From JACMQX01 sp040385105 (lineage in GTDB: Bacteria; Pseudomonadota; Gammaproteobacteria; Burkholderiales; Burkholderiaceae_C), in NCBI GenBank assembly GCA_040385105.1, contig JAZKHY010000008.1, positions 1 through 64,000 on the forward strand: 64,000 nt of DNA, in the 5' to 3' direction. The notes beneath the pieces are model-generated. The model worked only from the letters and a program-made list of their open reading frames with translations. It was not told the DNA's origin and made no database searches. Made by a program: the position numbers and the translations under genes. How positions within the stretch are numbered: position 1 is the first letter of the stretch; each line of letters begins with the position of its first letter. Of the stretch, positions 25,608-34,126 are shown one piece after another.

Positions 25608-26632
25608 GGGACTTCCCTGATGCCGGCCGGATTGTTCAGGCGCGCCGTGGTCGAATAGACGCGCCGCTTGTAGCTGTCGGTGAAGGGCCCGCGCGTGCCC
25701 GCCAGGCCCAGCGAATAAGTCTTGCCGTCGGTGAAGCCGGGGCTTGTTTCGGTGGAGCGCGACATCACGTAAAGCCGGGCTGCCACAACGTTGCTCCACT
25801 CGTTGTCTGCGGCCCCTGCGGTTCCGCTGAGCGCATTGCGGAAGATCTCGGGCACGCCGTCTCCGTTGGTGTCGAAGCCGTACTCGAAGGCAACTTCCTC
25901 GATGCCTTCGGCCAGCGGCGAGACGGTGGTGCCGGTGGTGTAGATTTCGGCGCGCTTGAGCGTGGGGATGCTGTCGGTGCCGCACTCGTTGCAGGTGGCC
26001 ACGTAGTAGATGCGCGAGACGTACCGGCGCACGTTGTTGATGGCGGTGCAGTTGAGGTCGCGCAGGGTGAAGTCGGCGGGCGTGCCCGAAATGATGAACC
26101 GGGTGGCGTTCGGGTCCGTCGCGCAGCGTGAGGTCTGCACCCAGGCGCTGGCTGACGCTGCCGCTGCGGGCGCGGCGGCCGTGGTGTCCAGCCGCCGCAG
26201 GACCAGCGCCGGCGTGCCGGACTTGTGGTTGGGCAGGCAGGCGAGGGCGGCCGCCTGCGTGGAGTTCAGCCCGGTGAGGAACACCGGCACCGTCGAGGCG
26301 GCATTGTCCCAGCCGAGCGTGGCGACGGTGGTGGCGCAGGCGGCGGGGTTGCTCCAGGTGAGCCCTTCCACGGCGAGTTCGCCGTAGTAGCCTGCGACGC
26401 TCATGTCCTCACTGAGCAAGTCCACCGCAAAGCGGCCGTTCTCCATCTGGCGGATGCTCTTGTCCAGCTCGTTGCCCGACTGGCTGCTGTTGGCAAACAG
26501 CGTGGCAAGGCCGGCCACCAGGATCAGCCCGACCGCGATCGCCACCATCAGCTCGACCAGGGAGAGGCCGCGCGACAGGCCGCGTGCAGTGTGCCGGGGC
26601 TGGCTGTTCAGGGGAGTGGCGCGCCGGTTCAT
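25604..26632 (-). CDS. pilW: Type IV pilus minor pilin PilW
   Basis: A 342-residue minor pilin, the largest of the set as expected for PilW. The prepilin peptidase site is in RGLSLVELMVAIAVGLILVAGL, with cleavage before LSLVE and a conserved Glu5. The head contains a DTNGDGVPEIF segment that may be a calcium loop. It overlaps pilV and pilX by 4 bases on either side, so the minor pilins are translated together. Confidence 0.9.
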   Translation of the reverse strand: MNRRATPLNSQPRHTARGLSRGLSLVELMVAIAVGLILVAGLATLFANSSQSGNELDKSIRQMENGRFAVDLLSEDMSVAGYYGELAVEGLTWSNPAACATTVATLGWDNAASTVPVFLTGLNSTQAAALACLPNHKSGTPALVLRRLDTTAAAPAAAASASAWVQTSRCATDPNATRFIISGTPADFTLRDLNCTAINNVRRYVSRIYYVATCNECGTDSIPTLKRAEIYTTGTTVSPLAEGIEEVAFEYGFDTNGDGVPEIFRNALSGTAGAADNEWSNVVAARLYVMSRSTETSPGFTDGKTYSLGLAGTRGPFTDSYKRRVYSTTARLNNPAGIREVP

Positions 26633-27168
26633 GTTCCGAGCGTCCCGATGTTGACGACCGTGGTCACGGCGCGGCGCGTGTTCTCACTGGAATAGGCATC
26701 GACGCCGCAGGTGGTGGCCGGCGCGCCTGAGGGCTGGACGCCCTGCCAGACCAGGCTGACCAGGTATTGGGTGCCGCTGACGGCGGTGATGCAGCCCCGT
26801 GCACCGGTGACCGCGCCCAGCTTGGCGCCATCCTGTGTTTCTGTGGCGCCCTGGATCAGCAGGCTCCATTCGCAGATGTCCTTGGCCGCCAGCGTGGCGG
26901 CAGTCGAGCAGGCGCCCGGGTCCGTCGTGCCGATGTCGCTGGCGACATAGGACGCGGCGTTCTTGTGGTTCAGCGTCATCCGGTGGGCCATGTCGTTCAG
27001 CAGGATCAGCGCCTGGGTGCGCTGGTAGGCCTCCACCTGCGACAGCGTGGTCTGGGCCTGCAGGCCGACGAAGCCGAGCAGGCCGAAGGCGATGATCAGC
27101 ATCGTGATCAGCACTTCCATCATGGCGGCGCCGCGTTGCCGCGCCAGGGGCGTCTGGAGGGTGTTCAT
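26629..27168 (-). CDS. pilV: Type IV pilus minor pilin PilV
   Basis: A 179-residue prepilin-like protein. The leader ends in RQRG and is followed by AAMMEVLITMLIIAFGLLGFVGLQ, with a Glu at position 5 of the mature chain. The middle and C-terminal parts contain several Cys pairs. Size and position between fimT and pilW identify it as PilV. It overlaps fimT by 4 bases. Confidence 0.9.
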   Translation of the reverse strand: MNTLQTPLARQRGAAMMEVLITMLIIAFGLLGFVGLQAQTTLSQVEAYQRTQALILLNDMAHRMTLNHKNAASYVASDIGTTDPGACSTAATLAAKDICEWSLLIQGATETQDGAKLGAVTGARGCITAVSGTQYLVSLVWQGVQPSGAPATTCGVDAYSSENTRRAVTTVVNIGTLGT

Positions 27169-27644
27169 GAGGGGCAGGCCGAGACGACGCTCTTGGGCCG
27201 TCCGGACGGGTCAATGGAAATGCAGCGGTTGCGGGTCGAGCCATCCGAGATCTGGAAGCGCACCACGGAGCTGGTCGTGCCCAGGCGGCCATTGATGTCA
27301 AAGGTGACGGTGCCCGGCGAGGTCGAGAACACGACACCGTTGCCCGAAGGGCTGCGGCTGGTGATGACATCGGCCGTTGCCGGCACACGCACCGTCCAGC
27401 CGTCGGTCCAGCCGCTGCCGTCCGGCGCGATGGTGACGGTCTGGCCGCGCTTGACGGCTTCACTGCGGGCCAGGACGAGGTCGCTCGTCATGTCATAGGC
27501 CACGGAGCGGATGCGCTGGGCCACCAGCAGTTCCTTGAAGGCGGGCGCGGCCAGCGACACGGTGATGGCCAGGATGGCCACCGTGATCATCAGCTCGATC
27601 AGGGTAAAGCCCCGGATGCGCCGCAATGTTGGTTGGCGGGGCAT
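27165..27644 (-). CDS. fimT: Pseudopilin FimT/GspH family
   Basis: A 159-residue prepilin. The cleavage site is in RIRGFTLIELMITVAILAI, with Phe1 and Glu5 of the mature form. The head carries the GspH/FimT fold features SEAVKRGQTVTI and a C-terminal CISIDPSGRPKS block with a closing Cys. In related organisms FimT/FimU is the first minor pilin of the priming complex and FimT can bind DNA in natural transformation; the function here is inferred. Confidence 0.88.
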   Translation of the reverse strand: MPRQPTLRRIRGFTLIELMITVAILAITVSLAAPAFKELLVAQRIRSVAYDMTSDLVLARSEAVKRGQTVTIAPDGSGWTDGWTVRVPATADVITSRSPSGNGVVFSTSPGTVTFDINGRLGTTSSVVRFQISDGSTRNRCISIDPSGRPKSVVSACPS

Positions 27645-27652
27645 GGCCTGGC

Positions 27653-28039
27653 CTACCAGCAGTTGGAAGGGGTTTTGACGCCGGACTGGTTCACGCTCAG
27701 CGTGCCGCAGGTGTCGGCGGTCTGCTTGCCCAGAGGCGTTGCCAGGGCGGTGAAGGTCGGGACTGTTGCAGTGCCGACGGTTACCGAGATGGTGTAGTTC
27801 TGCGACACGCTGGTCGGCACGGCAATATTGAGCGCCGCAACTGTGCTGGCGTAGCTGCGGGTGTCCAGGATCATCTGCTGCTGCTTGCCGGCGATGCTCA
27901 TCAGCGTGGACTGCGCCTCGGCCCTGCGCGATTTGCGCACCTGCCCCAGGTACGACGGATAGGCAATGGAGGCGATGATTGCCACGATGGCCACCGTCAC
28001 CATGACCTCGATCAGTGTGAATCCACCCGCCTTTTTCAT
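27653..28039 (-). CDS. pilE: PilE-type minor pilin
   Basis: A 128-residue type IV pilin-like protein with the prepilin motif KKAGGFTLIEVMVTVAIVAI and a C-terminal disulfide pair (DTCGT...SNCW). The ATG at 28039 was chosen because it is preceded by a GGAGGG ribosome binding site and gives a normal short leader. As first gene of the operon on this strand, its upstream region (28040-28260) should hold the promoter of the whole minor-pilin cluster. It could be minor pilin PilE rather than the major subunit. Confidence 0.88.
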   Translation of the reverse strand: MKKAGGFTLIEVMVTVAIVAIIASIAYPSYLGQVRKSRRAEAQSTLMSIAGKQQQMILDTRSYASTVAALNIAVPTSVSQNYTISVTVGTATVPTFTALATPLGKQTADTCGTLSVNQSGVKTPSNCW

Positions 28040-28120
28040 GGACCCTCCGTACTGCTGGACAGCAGTTGTTACTGTTGGCAAGTCTATCGTAACGAATGGG
28101 AAATAATCACATTTCAAAGA

Positions 28121-28209
28121 TGAGCGGCATCAAATTGGAAATGAACGGCATTTATCTGGTCAATCTGCTGAAATTATTTGAACTAAATAATTCATTTTCA
28201 TGCCGCTCG
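28121..28209. promoter_or_regulatory. Divergent promoter region with repeated TGARCGGCAT boxes and an AT palindrome
   Basis: The box TGAGCGGCAT (28121-28130) recurs as TGAACGGCAT (28142-28151), exactly 21 bp or two helical turns away. It recurs inverted as ATGCCGCTCG (28200-28209). Between them, AATTATTT (28172-28179) and AAATAATT (28185-28192) form a perfect 8-bp palindrome with a 5-base spacer. The region separates the pilE operon from the caspase-like gene and is markedly AT-rich. Operator function is inferred. Confidence 0.5.
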
Positions 28210-28260
28210 GGACACTTGAACGCTGCGGCTTGATCTGGCGCGCGGCCTGATAATTTCCGC

Positions 28261-29820
28261 ATGACCCACCGCAAATCCATCTTCCGGCTGCTCCTTGCCG
28301 CGCTCGTCCTGTCCGTGTTCCCCGCGCTGGCCCAGGCCCCTGGAGATGTTCGCATCGCCCTCGTGATCGGCAATGGCGCCTATGCCAAGGTGCCGCTTGC
28401 CAACCCGGCCAACGATGCCCGAGCCATGGGGGAAACCTTGCGCGGCCTGGGCTTCCGGGTGATCGAGGTGCGCGACGGCAGCAGGGCGCAGATGGCCGAT
28501 GCCGTGGAACTGGTGCGGGACAGCCTCAAGGGCAAGCAGGGGATCGGCATGCTCTATTACGCGGGCCATGGCCTGCAGATGGATGCGCGCAATTACATGG
28601 TGCCGGTCGATGCCAGCTTGTCAAAGGCCGCCGACGTGACAGCACAGACAGTGGATGTGGGCAGTGTCATCTCGGCCTTTCGCGTGGCGGGCAACCGCAT
28701 GAACATCGTGGTGCTGGATGCCTGCCGCGACAATCCCTTCGGCGGCATCACCACTGGCAAGGGCCTCGCGCCGCTGGATGCACCGAGCGGAACCTTCCTG
28801 GCCTATGCCACGGCACCCGGCAATGTCGCGGAAGACGGAGACGTGAAGTCGGGCAACGGCCTGTACACGCAGTACCTGTTGCAGGAACTGAAGAACCCGC
28901 AGGCACGCATTGAAGACGTGTTCAAGCGGGTGCGCCTTGCGGTGCGCAAGGCTTCCAGCGGGCGGCAGATCCCGTGGGAGAGCACCAGCCTGGAAGATGA
29001 TTTCCGGTTCAACGACGGCCGCATCGTCGCCGCGGTGAAACCGACGGCTGAACAACTGCAGGCGGAGTTCGCCCCCGAGAAGGCCGATTGGGACCGCATC
29101 AGCGGCAGCCGTAACCCGGACGACTTCTACGCCTTCCTCCAGAAGTACCCGAGTGGCACTGTCGCGGACGCGGCCAATGCCCGGCTGAACCAGCTGGCGC
29201 GGCCGTCACTGCTGGTGCAGGGGGCTTCGCCTGATGGCCAGGACCTGTCCTACACGCGCTCCCTGTTCCGTGCGGGCGACACCTTTGAAACACGCTCGAC
29301 GATGTCCCAGGGACAAGGCTTGACGACCACGCAGGAGAAGGTGCTTGTCGCGTCAGGCGGTGAAATTCCCATCGAAGTCACTTTCAACATGCCCGGACAG
29401 CCTCCGCGCGTGATGACCAAGCTCTACGACCCGGAAGGCGGCTTCATCGGCATGAAGGGCGTGATGCGCAACAACCCGCCGGTTTACCTCGCGCCGTCGG
29501 GGCTGCTGCAGGTGGGCTCGAGCTGGAAGCAGGCCTCGCAGATCGAGATGCTGATACCGAACGTGCCGAAGCTGCCGCCGAGCACCACCATCGCGAAGAT
29601 CACCGCGCGCGAGCGCGTCACGGTAGCGGCCGGCGCCTTCAACACCTACCGCCTCGAGCAGGAAACGCTGTACGCCCCCGGCGGCGTCGTCAGGCGGCAG
29701 GCCTGCACCTTCTGGGTGGCGCAGGACATCCCGATGCCCATCCGGACGGAATGCAGCAGCGAGGGCACGCACCCGCATACCAGCACGACCGAACTGGTCC
29801 GTTATACGCGGGGCGGCTGA
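28261..29820 (+). CDS. Secreted caspase-family (peptidase C14) protein
   Basis: A 519-residue protein with a signal peptide (cleavage after ALA near residue 24). The caspase p20 fold covers about residues 30-250. The catalytic dyad is visible as His103 (YYAGHG) and Cys155 (VVLDACRDNPF), and the start RIALVIGNGAYAKVPLANPANDA is diagnostic. The C-terminal 250 residues form a separate beta-rich domain without a family I recognise. Bacterial relatives are called metacaspase-like or orthocaspases; substrates are mostly unknown. It is transcribed away from the pilus operon across a shared repeat-rich region. Confidence 0.88.
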   Translation: MTHRKSIFRLLLAALVLSVFPALAQAPGDVRIALVIGNGAYAKVPLANPANDARAMGETLRGLGFRVIEVRDGSRAQMADAVELVRDSLKGKQGIGMLYYAGHGLQMDARNYMVPVDASLSKAADVTAQTVDVGSVISAFRVAGNRMNIVVLDACRDNPFGGITTGKGLAPLDAPSGTFLAYATAPGNVAEDGDVKSGNGLYTQYLLQELKNPQARIEDVFKRVRLAVRKASSGRQIPWESTSLEDDFRFNDGRIVAAVKPTAEQLQAEFAPEKADWDRISGSRNPDDFYAFLQKYPSGTVADAANARLNQLARPSLLVQGASPDGQDLSYTRSLFRAGDTFETRSTMSQGQGLTTTQEKVLVASGGEIPIEVTFNMPGQPPRVMTKLYDPEGGFIGMKGVMRNNPPVYLAPSGLLQVGSSWKQASQIEMLIPNVPKLPPSTTIAKITARERVTVAAGAFNTYRLEQETLYAPGGVVRRQACTFWVAQDIPMPIRTECSSEGTHPHTSTTELVRYTRGG

Positions 29821-29841
29821 CGCCCCGGACTGCGGCGCCGG

Positions 29842-30843
29842 TCAGTCCAGCGTGACGCGGGTTTCCCTGATCACCTGGGTCCAGGTGGCCATGTCGCGCT
29901 CATAGATTTTTGCGAAGTCCTGCGGCGTGGTTTCCGAAGGCTCGACGAACATCTCGTCGCGAAAGCGCTTGCCCAACGCCGCATCTGCCTGCACCAGGTT
30001 GATCTCGTCCGAGATGCGCCTGACGATGGCGGCCGGGGTGCTGGCCGGCGCAAAGAGCCCGACCCAGTTGTAGCCGTCAAAGCCGCCCACGCCGGCTTCG
30101 GCGAGGGTCTGCACCTCGGGCATGCGTGCCAGGCGCCGCGGGCCTGTGACAGCGATGACGCGCAGCTTGCCGGCCTTGAAGAACGCGTCGGGGCTGAGCA
30201 GGTCGGCCACGCCGATGTCGGCTTCGCCCGAGAGCACAGCTTTGTTGATCTCGGCGCCGCCCTTGTAGGGCACGTGAACCATCTTCACGCCCTTGTCGAG
30301 CTGGATCTTCTCGAACATCAGGTGCGCCGTGGAGCCCAGGCCCCAGCTGGCGAAATTCAGCGTGCCGGGCCTGGCCTGCGCATGCGCCACCAGCTCGCTG
30401 AAGTTGCGGACGGGCAGCTCGCTGCGCACGAACACGGCGAGCTGCTGCCGGTTGAGCTGTGTCACCGGCACCAGGTCCTTCGGGTCGTAGGGCAGCTTCT
30501 TGCGCAGCGCCGGGTTCTGCACGATGAGCGTGATGTTGGCCAGCAGCGTGTAGCCGTCGGCTGCCGACTTGGCCACTGCGTCGGTGCCGATGATGGAACT
30601 GCCGCCGGGGCGGTTGTCCACGACGACGGGCTGCTTCCAGCGCGCCGACAGGCGCTCGGCCACGAGCCGCAGCGTGATGTCATTGGCCGTGCCGGGCGGG
30701 AAGGGCAGCACGATGCGCACCGGGCGCGAGGGGAACTCGCTGCCTTGCGCGTGCGCGGCAAAGGGGAGCAGTGTGGCGGCGGGAGCCGCCAGGGCGGCGG
30801 CCAACAGGGCGCGCCTGCGGGGCGAACCAGGGTGCTGGGTCAT
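29842..30843 (-). CDS. Bug-family (TctC-like) periplasmic solute receptor
   Basis: A 333-residue receptor of the tripartite tricarboxylate transporter family, large in Burkholderiales. The signal peptide begins with SPRRRALL, possibly Tat-compatible. Family blocks are FPSRPVRIVLPFPPGTANDI, VVVDNRPGGSSIIGTDAVAK and VPYKGGAEINKAVLSGE. A GGAGACACGAG ribosome binding site supports the ATG at 30843. No membrane partners (TctA, TctB) are in the window. It is near the LysR/CoA-transferase/hydratase genes and may bring in their substrate, probably a carboxylate. Confidence 0.88.
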   Translation of the reverse strand: MTQHPGSPRRRALLAAALAAPAATLLPFAAHAQGSEFPSRPVRIVLPFPPGTANDITLRLVAERLSARWKQPVVVDNRPGGSSIIGTDAVAKSAADGYTLLANITLIVQNPALRKKLPYDPKDLVPVTQLNRQQLAVFVRSELPVRNFSELVAHAQARPGTLNFASWGLGSTAHLMFEKIQLDKGVKMVHVPYKGGAEINKAVLSGEADIGVADLLSPDAFFKAGKLRVIAVTGPRRLARMPEVQTLAEAGVGGFDGYNWVGLFAPASTPAAIVRRISDEINLVQADAALGKRFRDEMFVEPSETTPQDFAKIYERDMATWTQVIRETRVTLD

Positions 30844-30959
30844 CTCGTGTCTCCGTTATGGTTTTGCGCAGCATAAGGCCGCGCCCGAACGTAAGGCCAA
30901 TACTTGTTTGCCGTTTCCCGATACGGGTTGGCTATCGGCCCGGCGCTGGACGGACGGGC

Positions 30960-31856
30960 TCAGCCCTGCGCGAATTCCCGGCTGGCCACGGCGCGGAAGC
31001 GCGCCGCTGCCGGGCTTTCGGAGCCCGCCATGCAGGCCAGCGACAGGCCGATCGATGCGGAGGCAGGGAAGTCAGTGAATGCCCGGTAAACAATGCGGTC
31101 GCTGGCAAAGCGCTGCATCACCGCAGGCACCAGCGCCACGCCGAGCCCGCTTTCCACAAGGGCCAGCACGGTCTGCACCTGGATGGCCTGCTGGGCTACC
31201 CGCGGGATAAATCCCGCCTGCTGGCAGGCAAACATGGCCGTGCTGTGCAGGCCTGCCGCGTGGCCGGGTGAGTACATCACGAACGACTCATTGGCCATGT
31301 CCGACAGGCTCAGCAGACCGATGCCAGCCAGCGGGTTGCCGCGCGGCAGGGCGGCAACGTATTCCTCGCGCAGCAGCGGCACCAGGCTGGCCTGCGACGG
31401 GCGCAGCAGGGGCACGCGCACCAGGCCGACGTCGAGCGACCGGTCCTCCAGCTGCTGCATGATGTTCACCGACGTTTCCTCGCGCAGCACGAGTTCCACG
31501 CCCGGGTATTCCGCGCGGAACAGCGGCAGCAGTTTCTGTAGCATGCCGTAGCTGGCCGAGCCGACAAAGCCGATGTTCAGTGTGCCGCCGGTACCGTCCA
31601 GCGCGGTCCGCGCGGCTTCGCCCATCTGGCCGCCGTGAAACAGCAGCTTCTTCGCTTCGGCCAGCGCTGCGAGGCCGCCGGGTGTGAGTGATACGCCGGA
31701 ACTGTCGCGGTTGAAGAGCCTGACGCCAAGCTCGGCCTCAAGCTTCTGGATGGAAACGCTCAGCGGCGGTTGCGCCATGTGCAGCTTCTCGGCCGCGCGG
31801 CGGAAGTTCAGGGTTTCTGCCAGCACGGTGAAGTGGCGGATGCGGCGCAGGTCCAT
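30960..31856 (-). CDS. LysR-family transcriptional regulator
   Basis: A 298-residue LysR regulator with an N-terminal winged HTH (LNFRRAAEKLHMAQPPLSVSIQKLEAELGVRLF) and an effector-binding domain from about residue 90. It is divergent from the CoA-transferase gene, 86 bases away. That gap contains a textbook ATAC-N7-GTAT LysR box. It most likely represses its own transcription and activates the CoA-transferase/enoyl-CoA hydratase pair when its inducer is present. Confidence 0.92.
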   Translation of the reverse strand: MDLRRIRHFTVLAETLNFRRAAEKLHMAQPPLSVSIQKLEAELGVRLFNRDSSGVSLTPGGLAALAEAKKLLFHGGQMGEAARTALDGTGGTLNIGFVGSASYGMLQKLLPLFRAEYPGVELVLREETSVNIMQQLEDRSLDVGLVRVPLLRPSQASLVPLLREEYVAALPRGNPLAGIGLLSLSDMANESFVMYSPGHAAGLHSTAMFACQQAGFIPRVAQQAIQVQTVLALVESGLGVALVPAVMQRFASDRIVYRAFTDFPASASIGLSLACMAGSESPAAARFRAVASREFAQG

Positions 31857-31868
31857 GGGTTTTTGTCT

Positions 31869-31885
31869 GATACTGCTTCAGTATC
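31869..31885. promoter_or_regulatory. LysR-type operator (GATAC-N7-GTATC)
   Basis: GATACTG and CAGTATC are perfect reverse complements around CTT, which gives the classic ATAC-N7-GTAT (T-N11-A) box at 31870-31884. A weaker ATAC-like half-site lies about 27 bases further toward the CoA-transferase gene (31897-31900), where an activation site would be expected. It sits in the divergent region between the LysR gene and its likely target. Confidence 0.75.
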
Positions 31886-31942
31886 GACTTGAGGATATAC
31901 GATATTGGACGAGGGGCCCGGGCCGCCCCTATCCTCGCGGCC

Positions 31943-33190
31943 ATGCAATCAACCCCCGAACGCCAGGCCAGGACAGCGCTTGGGCACCTGAAAGTGCTGG
32001 ACTTGACGCGCATCCTGGCGGGCCCGTGGGCCACGCAGAACCTGGCCGACATGGGGGCCGAGGTCATCAAGATCGAGCGGCCGGACGTGGGCGACGACAC
32101 CCGCGCCTGGGGGCCGCCGTTCCTGCAGGACCCGCAAGGCCGGGAAACGCGCGACTCGTCCTACTTCCTCAGCGCCAATCGCGGCAAGAAGTCGGTCACC
32201 GTCGACATCTCGCGGCCTGAGGGCCAGGAGATCATCCGCACGCTGGCGCTGGACGCCGACGTGCTGGTGGAGAACTACAAGGTCGGCACCCTGGCGCGCT
32301 ACGGCCTGGGCTGGGAAGACCTGCGCAGGATCAACCCGCGGCTGGTGTACTGCTCGGTCACCGGTTTCGGCCAGGACGGTCCCTATGCGCCATTGCCCGG
32401 CTACGACTATGTGTTCCAGGGCATGGGCGGCCTGATGAGCATCACTGGTCAGCCCGACGGCGAGCCGGGGGCGGCACCGATGAAAAGCGGCATCGCCATC
32501 AGCGACCTGCTGACGGGCATGTACGCCACCACCGCCATCCTCGCGGCGCTGGAGCACCGGCATGTGAGCGGCCAGGGGCAGTACATCGACATGGCCCTGC
32601 TGGACTGCATCGTCACCATCAATTCCTACCAGGCGATCAACTTCTTCCTGTCGGGCAAGGTGCCGCAGCGCATGGGTAACGCCCATTCCAACATGGTCCC
32701 GTACCAGGTATTCCGCTGCAAGGAGGGCGACATCATCGTCGCGGTGGGCAACGACGCGCAGTACGCGGCGTTCTGCCGGGTGATCGGCATGGAGCACCTG
32801 GCCGCCGACCCGCTGTACGCCACGGCGGCGCAGCGCAACCGCAACCGCGCCACACTGATCCCGCCGATTGCCCAGGCCATGCTGGCAAAGACCATGCAGG
32901 AATGGGTCACGCTGATGGAGGCGAACAACGTGCCTTGCGGCCCCATCAACGACATGAAACAGGTGTTTGACGACGGGCAGGTCAGGCATCGCGGGATGAA
33001 GCTGTCGCTGCCGCACGGCGCCGGCGTGGACGCGCCGGCCGTTGCCAGCCCGATACGCATGTCGGAGACGCCCATCCGGTACGGCCGGTCGGCGCCGCTG
33101 CTGGGCGAACACAACGAGGACATCCTGTCCGGGCGGCTGGGCCTGGGCGCTGAGCGCCTTGCCGGCCTCAAGGCAAAAAAAATCATTTGA
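31943..33190 (+). CDS. Family III CoA-transferase (CaiB/BaiF)
   Basis: A 415-residue formyl-CoA transferase-like enzyme that moves CoA from one acyl group to another through an enzyme-bound anhydride. The conserved Asp is in ISDLLTGMY (D188). Other family blocks are LDLTRILAGPWATQNLADMGAEVIKIE and GYDYVFQGMGGLMSITG. An enoyl-CoA hydratase gene follows 15 bases downstream. The pair probably activates an organic acid and processes its CoA ester. A second family III CoA-transferase lies at 55513. Confidence 0.92.
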   Translation: MQSTPERQARTALGHLKVLDLTRILAGPWATQNLADMGAEVIKIERPDVGDDTRAWGPPFLQDPQGRETRDSSYFLSANRGKKSVTVDISRPEGQEIIRTLALDADVLVENYKVGTLARYGLGWEDLRRINPRLVYCSVTGFGQDGPYAPLPGYDYVFQGMGGLMSITGQPDGEPGAAPMKSGIAISDLLTGMYATTAILAALEHRHVSGQGQYIDMALLDCIVTINSYQAINFFLSGKVPQRMGNAHSNMVPYQVFRCKEGDIIVAVGNDAQYAAFCRVIGMEHLAADPLYATAAQRNRNRATLIPPIAQAMLAKTMQEWVTLMEANNVPCGPINDMKQVFDDGQVRHRGMKLSLPHGAGVDAPAVASPIRMSETPIRYGRSAPLLGEHNEDILSGRLGLGAERLAGLKAKKII

Positions 33191-33205
33191 AGGGTTTGGC
33201 GCAGC

Positions 33206-34015
33206 ATGGCCGACATTGAAATCACGCGCGAAGGTGCGACAGCCGTCCTCACCATGAACCGCCCGGACCAGCGCAACGCGCTGGACTACGGCATGCGCGA
33301 GGCCTTTGCCGCCGCTGTGGCCGAGGTGCGCGACGACGCTTCGGTGCGCGCCGTGGTGCTGACCGGCGCGGGCGGTCATTTCTGCGCGGGCGGCGACGTG
33401 AAGATCCTGGCGGAGATGCAAGGCCGCAAGACGGACGTGATGGAGGGGCGCGAGCGCATCCGCAAGCTTCATCGCTGGTTCGACGAACTGGTGGACTTGG
33501 AAAAGCCGGTAATTGCTGCGGTGGATGGCGTGGTGTTCGGTGCCGGCCTGTCGCTGGCGCTCAGCGCCGACTTCGTGCTGGCGACGCCGCGCGCGAAGTT
33601 CTGCGCCGTGTTCACGCGGCTGGGCTTTGTGCCCGACATGGGCGCGATGTACCTGCTGCCCCGGGTGGTGGGGCTGCAGATGGCCAAGGAGCTCGTGTTC
33701 ACAGGCCGAGTCGTGGGCGTGGACGAAGCGCGGCAGATCGGCCTCGTGCACAGCGTCGTCAGCACAGACCTGCAAGCCGCAGCACTGGAGTTTGCCGCGC
33801 GCTTCCACAGCGCACCGACCGCCACGCTCGGTATGGCCAAGAGCGTGATGAACCACGCATTTGAATCCAGCCGCAACGACGTTTACGCGCAGGAAGCCAT
33901 GGCGCAGGCCCTGGCCCGCGAAACGGACTTCCATGGCGAAGCGGTACGCCGCTTCCTGGCCAAGGAGGCGCCGCTGTACCAGTGGCCCGAGCCCGGCGCC
34001 GGCACTTCAACCTGA
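33206..34015 (+). CDS. Enoyl-CoA hydratase/isomerase
   Basis: A 269-residue crotonase-fold enzyme. The oxyanion-hole segments are HFCAGGDVKI near residue 58 and DGVVFGAGLSLALSADFVLA near 110. The acidic position is seen as Asp in GFVPDMGAMYLLPR, the PaaG-like form, rather than the two-Glu pattern of standard hydratases. That may mean isomerase or a special hydratase activity. A GAAGGG ribosome binding site precedes the ATG. It is the second gene after the LysR-controlled CoA-transferase. Confidence 0.9.
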   Translation: MADIEITREGATAVLTMNRPDQRNALDYGMREAFAAAVAEVRDDASVRAVVLTGAGGHFCAGGDVKILAEMQGRKTDVMEGRERIRKLHRWFDELVDLEKPVIAAVDGVVFGAGLSLALSADFVLATPRAKFCAVFTRLGFVPDMGAMYLLPRVVGLQMAKELVFTGRVVGVDEARQIGLVHSVVSTDLQAAALEFAARFHSAPTATLGMAKSVMNHAFESSRNDVYAQEAMAQALARETDFHGEAVRRFLAKEAPLYQWPEPGAGTST

Positions 34016-34126
34016 CCCTGTACCCGACCCGATGCCGGACACCCGCAGGGGCATTGGTGACCTGGCGCACCATCCGAACGCCGCCAATGGGCTCATACTT
34101 GCCCATCCGCAACCAGGGGTCATGAG

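Noticed and set aside
31949..33934. 661-residue minus-strand frame over the CoA-transferase and hydratase genes
   Set aside because: Shadow of two well-supported plus-strand genes; no domain or ribosome site.
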